Assembly (NCBI GenBank): GCA_029891385.1
Contig: CM057230.1
Coordinates: 17,063,372-17,127,371, forward strand
Origin: Erythroxylum novogranatense
Lineage: Eukaryota > Streptophyta > Magnoliopsida > Malpighiales > Erythroxylaceae
Direction: 5' to 3'
Length of the DNA stretch: 64,000 bases
Positions 46,701-56,925 of this stretch are shown here, in pieces. Below the pieces are notes generated by a model, which made no database searches, was not told the DNA's origin, and saw nothing but the letters and a program-made list of their open reading frames with translations. Each line of letters opens with the position of its first letter. Position 1 is the stretch's first letter. Position numbers and translations under genes: made by a program.

Positions 46701-48228
46701 AGGACACAAATCATGAAATTGATCTTGGAATCACAATACCCATTCCATTCCTAGTCTTTCTAACCAAAAACCCAAACATAAGCTCAAACAAAACTTCATG
46801 GCTTACCTCAAATCCTTGCTCAAACAAGAGGTTCCTTGGCTTAGATTGTAACTTGACTCTTCCTACACCTTTTTATCTCTTGAACTTTCTTCAAACTCTT
46901 GCTTAATCTCTTGGAAAAATCAAACCCTAACAAGCTTCTTTCCTTGCTCCTCCTTTCTCCATTTACGACACTTCTCTCCTCTCTCCTCTCAATTTCGTTT
47001 TTCCTCTTCTTCTCCTACAACTCACTTAACTCTTCCTCTTTATACTCCTTCTTATTCACTTAAGCCCATTTCTTCATTTTAAGCCCATTTACTCTTCCTT
47101 CTTCTTCCTTCCTTCTTCCTTTCTTCTTCATTTAATTCATACTACAACTTAAGCCCAAGTCCACTTCATTTCCCTAATTCCTTCTTATTTTCCTACTACA
47201 ACTTAAGCCCAATTCCTTCCTTCTTCATTTTTTTCCATTCTTTCCTTTTAATTTCCACTTCATGGACTCAAGCCCAAATCCACTTCATTTAATTCCTTCC
47301 TTCTTATTTTCCTACTACAACTTAAGCCCATTTTATTTATATCCTCTCTTCTTTATTCATTTCATTTGGACCCAAAGCCCAATTTATTCTTCCTTCTTTC
47401 TTCTCATCCTACTAAATCACTTAAGTCCAAACCATTTCTTCTTCTTTTCATTTGATTTAGGCCCATTATTCTCTTAGGCCCAATTAAACTCTAAACTCTT
47501 AAATTCAACTAACACATTTAATTGTATTAATTCATGCCACCTAACTTATTATTCTCGTTTAATCCTCTTCTTTTTATATCACCACTTAAGCCCAACTTGA
47601 GTCCAAGGCCCATTTAACCCTTAATACATTTATAACCTGCATAACACCTTAATACACTGAATCCATGTCATATAGTCTTAGTCTAATCAACATGTTAATC
47701 AAATTTCCTTAACATGCTAATTTAGTCCACAAAAATACAATCATTGAATCCCATTAAATCATGCCACCTAATTTCATGACACCTTACCTTAAGCATATTA
47801 ACATGTCAATTAATTCCACATTAATCCATCTCGTATTTAAACCTTACCTTCCATTTCATTTCAATTTCAAGAATTCTTAACTTCTTTACTTATGAATAAT
47901 CATTCAAAAATCCCTATTTAATAATCCTAGCTTACCAAAAAGATTTATAGTCTTAGTCTAATCAACATGTTAATTAAATTTCCTTAACATGCTAATTAAG
48001 TCCACAAAATACAATAATGGAATCCCATTAAATCATGCCACCTAATTTCATGACACTCATTTTAAGCATATTAACATGTCAATTAATTCCACGTTAATCT
48101 ATCTCAGTATTTAAACCATATCTTCCATTTCATTTCACTTTCCGTAATTCTTAACTTCTTTACTCATAAATAATCATTCAAAATCCTTATTTAATCATCC
48201 TAGCTTACCAAAAGATTCGGGCCCAATA
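43768..48228 (-). repeat. LARD 5' LTR (right copy)
   Basis: The 4461-bp partner of 36425-40889. It starts TATTGGGTCCCG and ends GGGCCCAATA on the plus strand. Units of 118 bp are at 43768-43885 and 43886-44003, the palindrome array at 44744-44996, and the 275-bp duplication at 47671-48219. Long stretches are almost base-for-base identical to the left copy. Differences cluster in GC-containing patches. Confidence 0.92.
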
Positions 48229-49261
48229 CGCCGCGACGCTCACCTTCTCGTCAGCGTGATTTAATTAAATGTTAATTTGTCATGGTGAGGCTCCACGACG
48301 TCAGCGACGCGAGTCACAGTCATCTTCTCCGATGATTTTTTGCCCAATCTCTCTCTAAAACCAGTCCTAACTCAACTTAAACACTCAAATCCTTAACAAT
48401 TAACCCCCATGAATGCATTAAACACATAAATAACAACATTAAAACCAATTCACTTACCAAATGAAACTTGAATCTCAAATCTCCCGAAAATCCTTACAAC
48501 TCTTTCATCTTCTCTCTACGCCCACGATGCTTCTCCAACCTCAACAAATCTTCATCTTCCTCAAGAATCAGACAAGCTAGCAATGAAAATCACAAAGAGA
48601 GGAAGAGACGATAATCACGAAGGAAGAATCGAAACTCACCAAAGAGAGGAACCGATCGTGGCCTAGGAGAGAAGAAGAGAATTTCTTTTCTCTTCAATTC
48701 GAAATATAAAGCATTTATAAGTGATTTGTCCCATTTTCCTCTTAATACCAATAAATCTGTTACTCTTTTCACGATCATTACTAGTTCGATTTGTCTCCGA
48801 ATTTCAATGGGTCGACATATAAAATTCCTAAAATCACATTTCTAACTTTCCCATTACCATTAGACAATTATTTCAGTCCTATTTAGTCAATCGGACCACC
48901 ACTGGGAGAATTTTCGGTCCGGACATTTTCTCCTAAATTTTCATAAACTTTTCTAAAGTTCACTGTCACTTTGCGATCATTCTAATACAGTTCCAAGTCC
49001 ACTATTCACACCCAATTATTCCATAATTACCAATGTATACAATTCAAATATAATAATCTTGCAAATTACAATTCACATCAGTAACACAATTCAATGCCGG
49101 GAAAAAGTCATGAATGCATGTACCTATATGTACATGTGCCAAAAGACTCAGTCTTCTACAATTAGAGGCCAAATGTAGGTTCATATCGAACTATGCAATG
49201 CAACAAACTAGCCTGTACTAATTGACCCATATACCCTTCCCATTAGGGTCGGGATGTTACA
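48229..49261 (-). mobile_element. Inverted gypsy LTR (subtype A), right segment
   Basis: Continues the LTR broken at 36424: after TSD copy CGCCG (48229-48233) it shows the CpG-rich patch, a minus-strand TATAAATG near 48714, TCATGAATGCATG near 49108 and the 5' terminus (plus-strand GGGATGTTACA ending at 49261). Flanked on the right by GAGAG (49262-49266). Confidence 0.88.
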
Positions 49262-49266
49262 GAGAG

Positions 49267-49638
49267 AGTAGACTCCTAGCTCTAGAGGAACTTTTCCTGC
49301 CGTGTAGATCGTGTTAGCAAGAGAAGTCATAGCACACAGGTCGGTCAGCTGGGATCTTTTGGGGATGACCTAGTTAGGCTTTTTGTACTAAATTTCTTTT
49401 GGAGTGTTGTACAGACAGTGAAAAATAGAAAGATGTGTAAATTACTGTTTTTGATGATATGAAATGAGGAAAAAATTTATAGTTTAAAAAATTAGTGATT
49501 TTTTATATTGTAGTTTTATTTCATTGATGCCATGTGGATTATAGAATTGATCGATCGTGGTGCACCCTTATCGCCGGTTATGTATCGGGATGACCCACGG
49601 GCGTCCCGGTACGTATCCTACAGTAAGGGGGTGCTACA
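49267..49638 (+). mobile_element. Gypsy LTR (subtype B), right segment
   Basis: Completes the LTR begun at 30778 (TAGACTCCTAGCTC to GGGGGTGCTACA). It is the diverged reverse complement of 56926-57312. Total length after removing insertions is about 4.05 kb. The sequence after its end (TTTAGGTGG) resembles the start of the chromovirus PBS region (TTAGGTGGTATCAGAGC), suggesting it was a 5' LTR. Confidence 0.82.
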
Positions 49639-49996
49639 TTTAGGTGGCTCAATGGTGAGAGGCGTCCACTTAAAGTGAAACAAAACCTTGAGGTCTTAGG
49701 TTCGAGCAGTGGCTCACCCAAGTATCAGAAAGGACAATACCTGGAGTGATGGCGGTAGAGGCCGGGCTCTACTGTAGTGATCGCGTGGCCAGAGTTCATG
49801 GACCCTACATAAAAAAGACGCCTTTTTATGTAGGGACTCGAACTTCATGCATCGAAGGTTTCCGCACCTCAAGAGGCCCGCGACCCCTACCGGGGTGGAT
49901 TTCCCCTTTGGTATTGTCCTTTTTGGTTCAGAGCTGAGCCCACTGTTCGAACCCAAGACCTCAAGGTTTTGCTGTTCTTTAAGAATACGCCTCTCA
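49639..49996. repeat. Foldback pair of tRNA-like SINE units
   Basis: Two related arms face each other. Plus strand: GGTGAGAGGCG, then AAAACCTTGAGGTCTTAGG, TTCGAGCAG and AAAGGACAATACC. The reverse complement of the right half: GGTGAGAGGCG, AAAACCTTGAGGTCTTGGG, TTCGAACAG, AAAGGACAATACC. TGGCTCAATGG resembles a tRNA A box, and GGTTCGAGC/GGTTCGAAC a B box. The centre is CCTACATAAAAA against its inverse. Each arm is about 175 bp. It may be two SINEs in opposite orientation or one foldback element. Family unknown. Confidence 0.6.
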
Positions 49997-52293
49997 CCTG
50001 AAAAAAATATTTGCAATGTTGGGTGAGTTTGCGAACTTAATGAGAAACCATTATCGATGGTTCACCCAACTCATGCATATACACACAATATATCACATAG
50101 TCACACAGTACACATTCATAACACTATAATACAATTTACACATTCTCACCATAATATAAATCAGACATGTCACTGCACAATCGTCACATAATTCACGCAT
50201 TCTCAATTTTCATAATACAGGCAGATGCATAATGCATGCCAATTCTCATTTTATGGCTGTGTTGTGACTGAGCATCATCACTGTCTCGATTCGGGCACAT
50301 TACACAATAATCGCATTTTAGGCAAGTAGGAGAGTCCTCAGGGTATGCACTACTACCCGCTCACATTAGGGATAGGAAAGCCCTCTTGGTATGCACTATT
50401 CCCTTTTTCGGCCTTAGGCCCTTTTTACTGATAATCGAGCTTAAAGCTCTGATCACTAATTGCTTCAGTCACAACTGTTAATTTACCGATTTTAGTCATG
50501 CCTAGCATGCACTCACACTTGGACAATCAATAACATATGTATATCAATCGATTCTATTTATCGATTCGTAACATTTATTCATAATTTCAGACATCTATTT
50601 CACAGCTATAAGCACTCGTGATTGGCAAACAATTCACACATTCATAGAGCATTTAACACATAGGGATTGAGGAACCAACTAGGTTATTTCACCAGAACTT
50701 CCGAGCTACGCCTGAAGTCCCAACAATATCCGTGGATCGACGATCCAACGGTGCTCTATAACAATTTAAACAAATTCGATAATGCACATGTCTTAATTCA
50801 AAGTCAGACGATGCATGTTCATGATTTTCCGACGCTATAATCCAATTCCGCTATCTCTTGCCTCACAACCAAAATTTACTATTCACTAGATCAATAGCAT
50901 TCCTTGGTTCTAATTCACTCACTTAAGTCCCCAATTATAATCCAATTTGTCAAAACATAACTCTAGGTTACACTAGAACTATAATGGACTCTCTTTCGTA
51001 ATTACGATCCCGCTAATTAAAATTCAACTCTCAATCTTTACCACAATTGTAGACCTCTTTCTAGTTCATAACAAATCAAGAATCACCTCAATTGGAGGTC
51101 TACACCAAAAGTTATGCCCTAAAACCAATTAATTCCATTCAAAATTTTGTCCTCATCGCGCTAGGATCTCTCGCCATGGCGTGAACAGTCGTCGTCATGC
51201 GTGTAACACCTACCAAGCGCCTCGCCGTGACGCTTATAGATAACCTCGTCTCGACATAAAATCCTTCCGCTCGCCACGACGTCTCGCGTGGCTCGCTGCG
51301 GCGAGCACGCCTTTTCTCGTCATGCAAGGGCTTCTTTTTCAGACGTCGTGACGCATGAAGTCTCGCCTTCTTCTCCAATCCGCTTTCTCCGCCATTTTCA
51401 CTCTTAACACCAGCATTAAACACTCTAAACTACCCAATCCCTTACAATAAATGACATAAATGCATCAAATAACCATAAATAACAACATTAAAGCCATAAA
51501 CTTACCGATCGAGACTCCAAATCTAAAAACTCCGAAAATCACCTTCCACCTCTATCAACCACGATTTTTCACCCTTGAGACTCACTCATCTTCATTCTTT
51601 CAAAGATCAAGCTAGATCTCACACAAAGAGGAAGAATAAATCAATGATCAAAGGCTCACACCAAAAGGAAGAATCGAAAATCACCAAGAGGGGGAAAGAA
51701 GAGGATCGTGCCCTAGGAGGAAATGCCTTTTTCCAGATTTCAAAACCTAAAGTATAAATATAAAGGATTGATTTAAACCTATAGATTATAGTCCTCAATT
51801 TCATTTAATTTCAGTCTCGAAATTCCAATGGCTCATCATAAAAATTCTTAAACTCACAAATCTAAATTTTCTAAGCCATTTGTCGGACAATTTCGGAACC
51901 GGAATCTAATTCATCAGTCTCTAGGTCATTTTCTCGGTCCGGACTCATAACTCTAAAAATTTCAGAAAAATTCCTATAAACCCTAAAAAATACAAAACAC
52001 AAGGTCCTATACTCCAATTTCAATTTCCAATCCCCAAAAATTCCATTCAAATTATCTCTTAATTCCCAATAAAACATATCTAACATAATTATCTCAAAAT
52101 TTACAATTCAAGACATAATCACAATTAAATGCCGGAATAATCATGAATGCATGTCACTATGCATATGCATGTGCAAAAGGATCTATTCCTCTAAAATCAG
52201 AGGCCAAAAGTCCGCGATCACAATTTATGCAATAACAGTCCTACCCGTACCAATTTACCAAAATAACCCTCACAACGGTAACGGGATGTTACA
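49997..52293 (-). repeat. Chromovirus 3' LTR, 3'-truncated
   Basis: Matches 57313-59651 over about 2.3 kb. The plus-strand right end is GGGATGTTACA. At the left it breaks in CCTGAAAAAAATATTTGC, exactly against the foldback SINE unit, and the terminal part equal to 56926-57312 is missing. The CpG block at 51150-51370 is far more eroded than in the partner. Confidence 0.88.
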
Positions 52294-52306
52294 ATTCTCC
52301 CCTCCT
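52294..52306 (-). other. Chromovirus polypurine tract
   Basis: Minus-strand AGGAGGGGAGAAT abuts the 3' LTR start TGTAACATCCC. GGGACGAAATTTTTTATT precedes it, the usual chromovirus context. Confidence 0.85.
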
Positions 52307-52330
52307 AATAAAAAATTTCGTCCCAAAATT

Positions 52331-54178
52331 TCATACCGACTGGTCGAACAGATGAGGGTACTGTCTCCTTATGTGCTCCTCAGTCTCCCAAGTTGCCTTC
52401 TCTGATGAGTGGTTCTTCCATAGAACTTTCACCAATGGAATCACCTTGCTCCTCAATTGCTTGACCCGCGATCCGATAATCTGCACCGGCTCCTCAACAT
52501 AACTCAGATCACTAGCTATCTCAATCTCCTGAGTCGGAATCACATGAGTCGGGTCTGATCGATATCTCCGGAGCATACTCACATGAAAGACATCGTGCAA
52601 CTGGGACATCTCACTCGGCAATGCCAATCTATAGGCCAACGGTCCGACCCTCTCAGTAATCTCATATGGACCGATATACCGAGGACTCAGCTTGCCCTTA
52701 CGGCTAAATCTCAACACCTCTCCAAGGTGACATTCGGAGGAACACTCTATCGCCCACACTGTACTCCATCTCTCGCCGATGCTGATACACATAACTCTTC
52801 TGTCTATCCTGAGCCGCCTTAATGCGACTCCGAATCAATCTAACCTTATCCACAGTGTCCTAGATCGGCTCGGGACCCTCGAGCATCCTCACACCCTCTT
52901 CATCCCATTACAGTGGCGATCTACACGGCCTCCCATACAAGGCCTCATACGGTGCCATCCCAATACTGCTCTGGTACTGATTATTATAAGCAAACTCTAT
53001 CGGAGCCAAATACTGATCCCAAGCACCTCTGAACTCCAATACATAAGCTCTCAGCATATCCTCAACCATCTTGATCGTCCTCTCACTCTGTCCATCTGTC
53101 TGAGGATGAAATGTTGTACTGAAGTTCAACTTCGAACCCATAGCCGATCGCAGCTCCTCCGTAACCTCAAGTAACTGAATCCCTATCTCGACACTATTGA
53201 TATCGGGACCCCATGCAACAAGACAATCTTCGCCACATACTTGGGCCAACTGATCGAGAGTATTACTCTCCTCATCGTAAGAAGTGAGCCGACGGTCAAC
53301 CGGTCCACTATGACCCAGATCGCATCATCCGCTTCAAGGCCCTAGGCAACCCCATAATGAAATCCATAGGATTCGCTCCCATTTCCACTCCGAATGGGTA
53401 ACTAATGCAATCTCCTAATCGGGGCCCGTGCTCACTTAACTCGTTGGCACGTCAAACACCGAGAAACAAACTCTGCCACCTGCCTTTTCATGCCTGGCCA
53501 CCAAAAATGTAACTTAAGAGTGCGATACATCTTGGTAGTACCAGGATGCATGGCATAAGCGGCCACATGCGCCTCCTCTAAAATCTCACGCCTCAGATCA
53601 TCAACATCTGGCACACACAGTCTCTGACCCAACCATAGAGTCCCATCTCTCAACTTAAAATCCGTAGTCGAACCAGATCGTACTCTATCAATCAATCTCA
53701 CTAACTCTGGATCCTGATCCTGAACTCTCCTAATCCTGTCGAGCAACATCGGCCTGAGCCTCAGAGTAGCTATCAGAGCTCCATCCTGAGCCAAATCCAT
53801 CTGCACATTAAGAGCTCTCAACTGAATCAAGCTAGGCAATCTCTCAACCTGAATCTGAGCTGCACTGATATGAGATCTCCTACTCAAAGCATCTGCCACC
53901 ACATTGGCCTTCCCTGGGTGATACTCAATAATGCAGTCGTAATCCTTTAGAAGCTCAATCCATCTCCTCTGTCTCAGATTCAACTCTCGCTGACTCAACA
54001 GATATCTCAGACTCTTATGATCAGTGAAGATCTGGAACGTCTTCCCATACAAATAATATCTCCAGATCTTCAAAGCAAACACCACTGCAGCTAACTCCAA
54101 ATCATGAACTGGGTAATTAGCCTCGTGAGACCTCAACTGTCTCGAGGCATACACTATAACTCTCCCATGCTGCATCAA
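52331..54178 (-). pseudogene. Chromovirus RNase H and integrase with chromodomain
   Basis: RNase [58 protein letters not shown] (53870-54178). Integrase zinc region: [20 protein letters not shown] with CLTCQRVK. The core is scrambled around 53250-53430, then TTFHPQTDGQSERTIKMVED and FAYNNQYQSSIGMAPYEALY (52908-53120). C-terminal: GKLSPRYIGPYEITERVGPL and a chromodomain-like module (VQIIGSRVKQLRSKVIPLVK, VLWKNHSSEKATWETEEHIR) ending at 52331. Chromodomains steer insertion into marked chromatin. Frameshifts near 53250-53430 and 52800-52900 disable it. Confidence 0.87.
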
Positions 54179-55156
54179 AACACACCCTAAACCCTGCTAC
54201 GAAGCGTCACTGAAAACCTCAAAGCCTCCAGCTCCTGATGGCAAAGCTAACACCGACGCCGTAGTCAACCGATGTTTAAGCTCCTCAAAACTCTGCTGAC
54301 ACTCCTCTGTCCATCTGAAGGCAACACTCTTCCTCAGAAGTTTTGTCAAAGGGATTGAGATCACTGAAAATCCCTCGACAAACCTCCGGTAATATCCTGC
54401 TAATCCGAGGAAACTCCGCACCTCTGACACATTCCTCGGAACCTCCCAACTCCTCACTGCCTCAATCTTGTGAGGATCCACCCGAATACCCTCGCCAGAC
54501 ATAATGTGGCCTAAGAACACCACCCCATCCAGCCAAAATTCACATTTTGTGAATTTGGCATACAACTGCCTCTCCCTCATAATCTGTAGCACAATCCTCA
54601 GATGATCCGCATGCTCCTGATTACTCCTCGAATACACTAGAATGTCATCGATGAACATAATAATGAACTGATCCAGGTAGGGTTGAAAGACCCTATTCAT
54701 CAAGGCCATGAAGGCTGCCGGGGCATTGGTCAACCCAAACAGCATCACTAGAAACTCGAAATGCCCATACCTGCTCCTGAAAGCACTCTTAGGCACATCG
54801 ACCTCTGCTATCCTCAACTGGTAATACCCCGATCTCAGATCTAACTTAGTAAACACCTGAGCTCCCTGCAACTGATCAAATAAGTCATCGATCCTAGGCA
54901 GTGGATACTTATTCTTTACTGTCACCCGATTCAGCTGCCTATAATCGATGCACAACCTCAAAGTCCCATCCTTCTTCTTCACAAACAACACCTGGAGCTC
55001 CCCACGCGAAACACTCGGCCCGATAAATCCCTTTATCCGAAGCTCGCAATTGAGTTTAAGCTCCTCGTTCCACCGGTGCCATCCTATACCGAGGTATCGA
55101 TATAGAGCTGTACCGAACGAGGTCAATCTCAAACTCCGTCTCCCGATCCGCGGCAA
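54179..55156 (-). pseudogene. Chromovirus reverse transcriptase
   Basis: [53 protein letters not shown] (D at residue 106), [19 protein letters not shown] and [13 protein letters not shown] (FIDD at 54644-54655) are all present, followed by [20 protein letters not shown]. Catalytic residues are intact. [12 protein letters not shown] has L where most relatives have P/F-G-L context. An in-frame TAG at about 54194-54196, after VFSDAS, cuts it from RNase H, and a frame change near 55100-55160 separates it from the protease. Confidence 0.9.
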
Positions 55157-55295
55157 ACCCGTAGCTCATCGGAACACATCCGAAATTCCCGATCACGGAA
55201 TATCCTGCAACCCTCGCCAATCTCGGTGTCCACCACATGAGCCAGATAGGCCTCACAACCTCCTTGCATCAATCTCAGGGCACTCAGAAAGGAAA

Positions 55296-55967
55296 TCATC
55301 CTGGCTGGCACTGCCTGACTAACATCTCAAAAAACAGCTCTAGGCTGACAGGAGGTTCTAACACGACCTCCTTGGTATAACAATCCATAACAGCCCTATG
55401 CGTAGTAAGCCAGTCCATTCCCAAAATCACATCTATCTCTCTCAGAGGCAACACTATCAGGTCTGCACTCAACTCTGCCTGATCAATCACAATCGGACAC
55501 CCCTTGCAGACCTCTCCCAAAACGGTTGTACTACCTAGAGGTGTACTCACCTCTAACCCATACTGCAATCTCTCTCTATCACAATGCAGTCTATATGCCA
55601 CATGCGGTGCAATGAATGAATGAGTGGATCCAGGATCCAACAATGCATATGCCTCAAAGCCAGAAATCGAGAGCATACCTGCAACTACATCCGGGGACTC
55701 CTGAGCCTCCTGTCGAGTCATAGCATAGACTCTAGCCTGGGACTGCTGGCGGCTGCTCAGTCCCTCAGTCCTCCCTACAGATCCCTCAGCTCGGCCTCGG
55801 CCTCTACCTCGGCCCCTAAATCCTGATCCACCTCCACGGCTCACAGACCGTGGTATTGTCACCGATCTACCGTCATAATGGATTGGGCCTCCACAGTATA
55901 AGGACACTCCCGGATCTGATGGTCTATGGAGCCACACTTGAGACACGCTCTGGTAAATCTCCAGCAC
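55296..55967 (-). pseudogene. Chromovirus aspartic protease with RG-rich linker
   Basis: An Arg/Gly-rich linker (GFRGRGRGRGRAEG) precedes VVAGMLSISGFEAYALLDPG and STHSF (active Asp at residue 111 of the open stretch). CPIVIDQAELSADLIVLPL and VILGMDWLTTHRAVMDCYTK then follow. The D-P-G-S-T-H-S-F box is normal for this branch. It continues out of frame toward RT. Confidence 0.85.
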
Positions 55968-56900
55968 TCACCACTGTGTCTCCTCTCACAATACTCACAC
56001 AGCGGGAGAATCTGGCCTGAACCTCTAGCACCGCTACGATCACTACTAGACTGAGCAAATCTGCCCCTCTTCTCAAATCTAGACTGTCTACCTCCTCCAG
56101 AGGACCTGAAAGTCTTGGTCTGGCGGTTACTGAATCCTCTACTCTCACTACCCTGGTTGTCACTCGGTCTCTTGCCCCTGGGGCCCTGTCCAGATTCAGC
56201 TTGGCTCGCCAAAAGTCGCTCGACTCTCATCACAGAATTCTCACTCAATAAAGGTGCCCATATCAGACCGGGCTAACCTGGTACGGATCTCCAGATTAAG
56301 CCCTCCCTCGAATCTCCGACACCTATCAGACTCTGAAGCAATCAAGACAGAAGCATACCCCATCAGCTCATTAAACCGCACCTCATGCTCAGCTACTGTC
56401 ATCGTCCCCTGTCTCAACTCAAGGAACTCCTGCATCTTCATCTCTAAATAAAACTTGGGCATGAAGTTATCTCTGAATGCCCTCAGAAAATCATCCCATG
56501 TCAAGATGCAGGCCCGTGGTCTCGCCGAACAGCTTTTCCACCACCGATAAGCTCGACTCAAGTAGAAATCAGATAGTCAAAGCGCTCCTCGAGTCATGAT
56601 CCATCCGATCTAGGTCTCTCTGTCCCTCCAACCATCTTCACCTCAGCAGGATCTGGCTACCATGAAGTCAATACCGCCATGCAGCCTATCATACCTCCTC
56701 TCTCATTTCACGGGAATTCTAGGAGGTAGCTCCTCAGAATGAGGCATAGGGGACTCTTTACTAGCTCCCACTGATCCTAGGTCAACTGGTTGATCCACTT
56801 GATCTCCAAGAACGGATGACCTATAACAAACAAGAATCTGATCAATTTCTGCTTTTCTCATTAAAATTCAAGCCTAAAATGCACTATGCCTAAAAGATGT
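55859..56900 (-). pseudogene. Chromovirus gag with two CCHC motifs
   Basis: The capsid part RAYRWWKSCSARPRACILTW, DDFLRAFRDNFMPKFY and LELRQGTMTVAEHEVRFNEL (56241-56561) is typical retrotransposon gag. The next frame (55859-56248) holds CEYCERRHSGECW and CLKCGSIDHQIRECP zinc knuckles. The N-terminal part 56562-56900 is broken by stops (wording QPVDLGSVGASKESPMPH). The probable start lies just inside the PBS. Confidence 0.82.
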
Positions 56901-56904
56901 CAAA

Positions 56905-56920
56905 CCATGCTCTGATACCA
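56905..56920 (-). other. Chromovirus primer-binding site (initiator-Met tRNA)
   Basis: Minus-strand TGGTATCAGAGCATGG lies 5 bp inside the 5' LTR end (TTAGG spacer). It is complementary to the 3' end of initiator-Met tRNA over the first 12 bases. Confidence 0.88.
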
Positions 56921-56925
56921 CCTAA

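Larger units (their letters stand above)
36425..48228 (-). mobile_element. LARD: non-coding LTR element with 4.46 kb LTRs
   Basis: Two nearly identical long repeats (36425-40889, 4465 bp; 43768-48228, 4461 bp) flank a 2.88 kb internal region. Minus-strand signals are complete: PBS TGGTATCAGAACGCCGG at 43747-43763 directly inside the 5' LTR, and PPT AAGAGGGGGAGATT at 40890-40903 directly before the 3' LTR. An exact TSD CGCCG flanks the element. No gag or pol homology is visible in any frame, which is the definition of a large retrotransposon derivative. GGACGAAATTC next to the PPT resembles the end of Tekay-like chromoviruses, the likely source and helper. Confidence 0.9.

Noticed and set aside
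36425..48228. Segmental tandem duplication of host DNA
   Set aside because: The two 4.46 kb copies are bounded by a PBS, a PPT and a 5-bp TSD, which shows they are LTRs.
49641..49720. A functional tRNA gene
   Set aside because: A- and B-box-like words are present but no cloverleaf or acceptor stem can be drawn. The paired inverted copy points to a SINE-like repeat.
52151..53174. Plus-strand open frames opposite the chromovirus integrase
   Set aside because: Antisense shadows. All domain motifs are on the minus strand.
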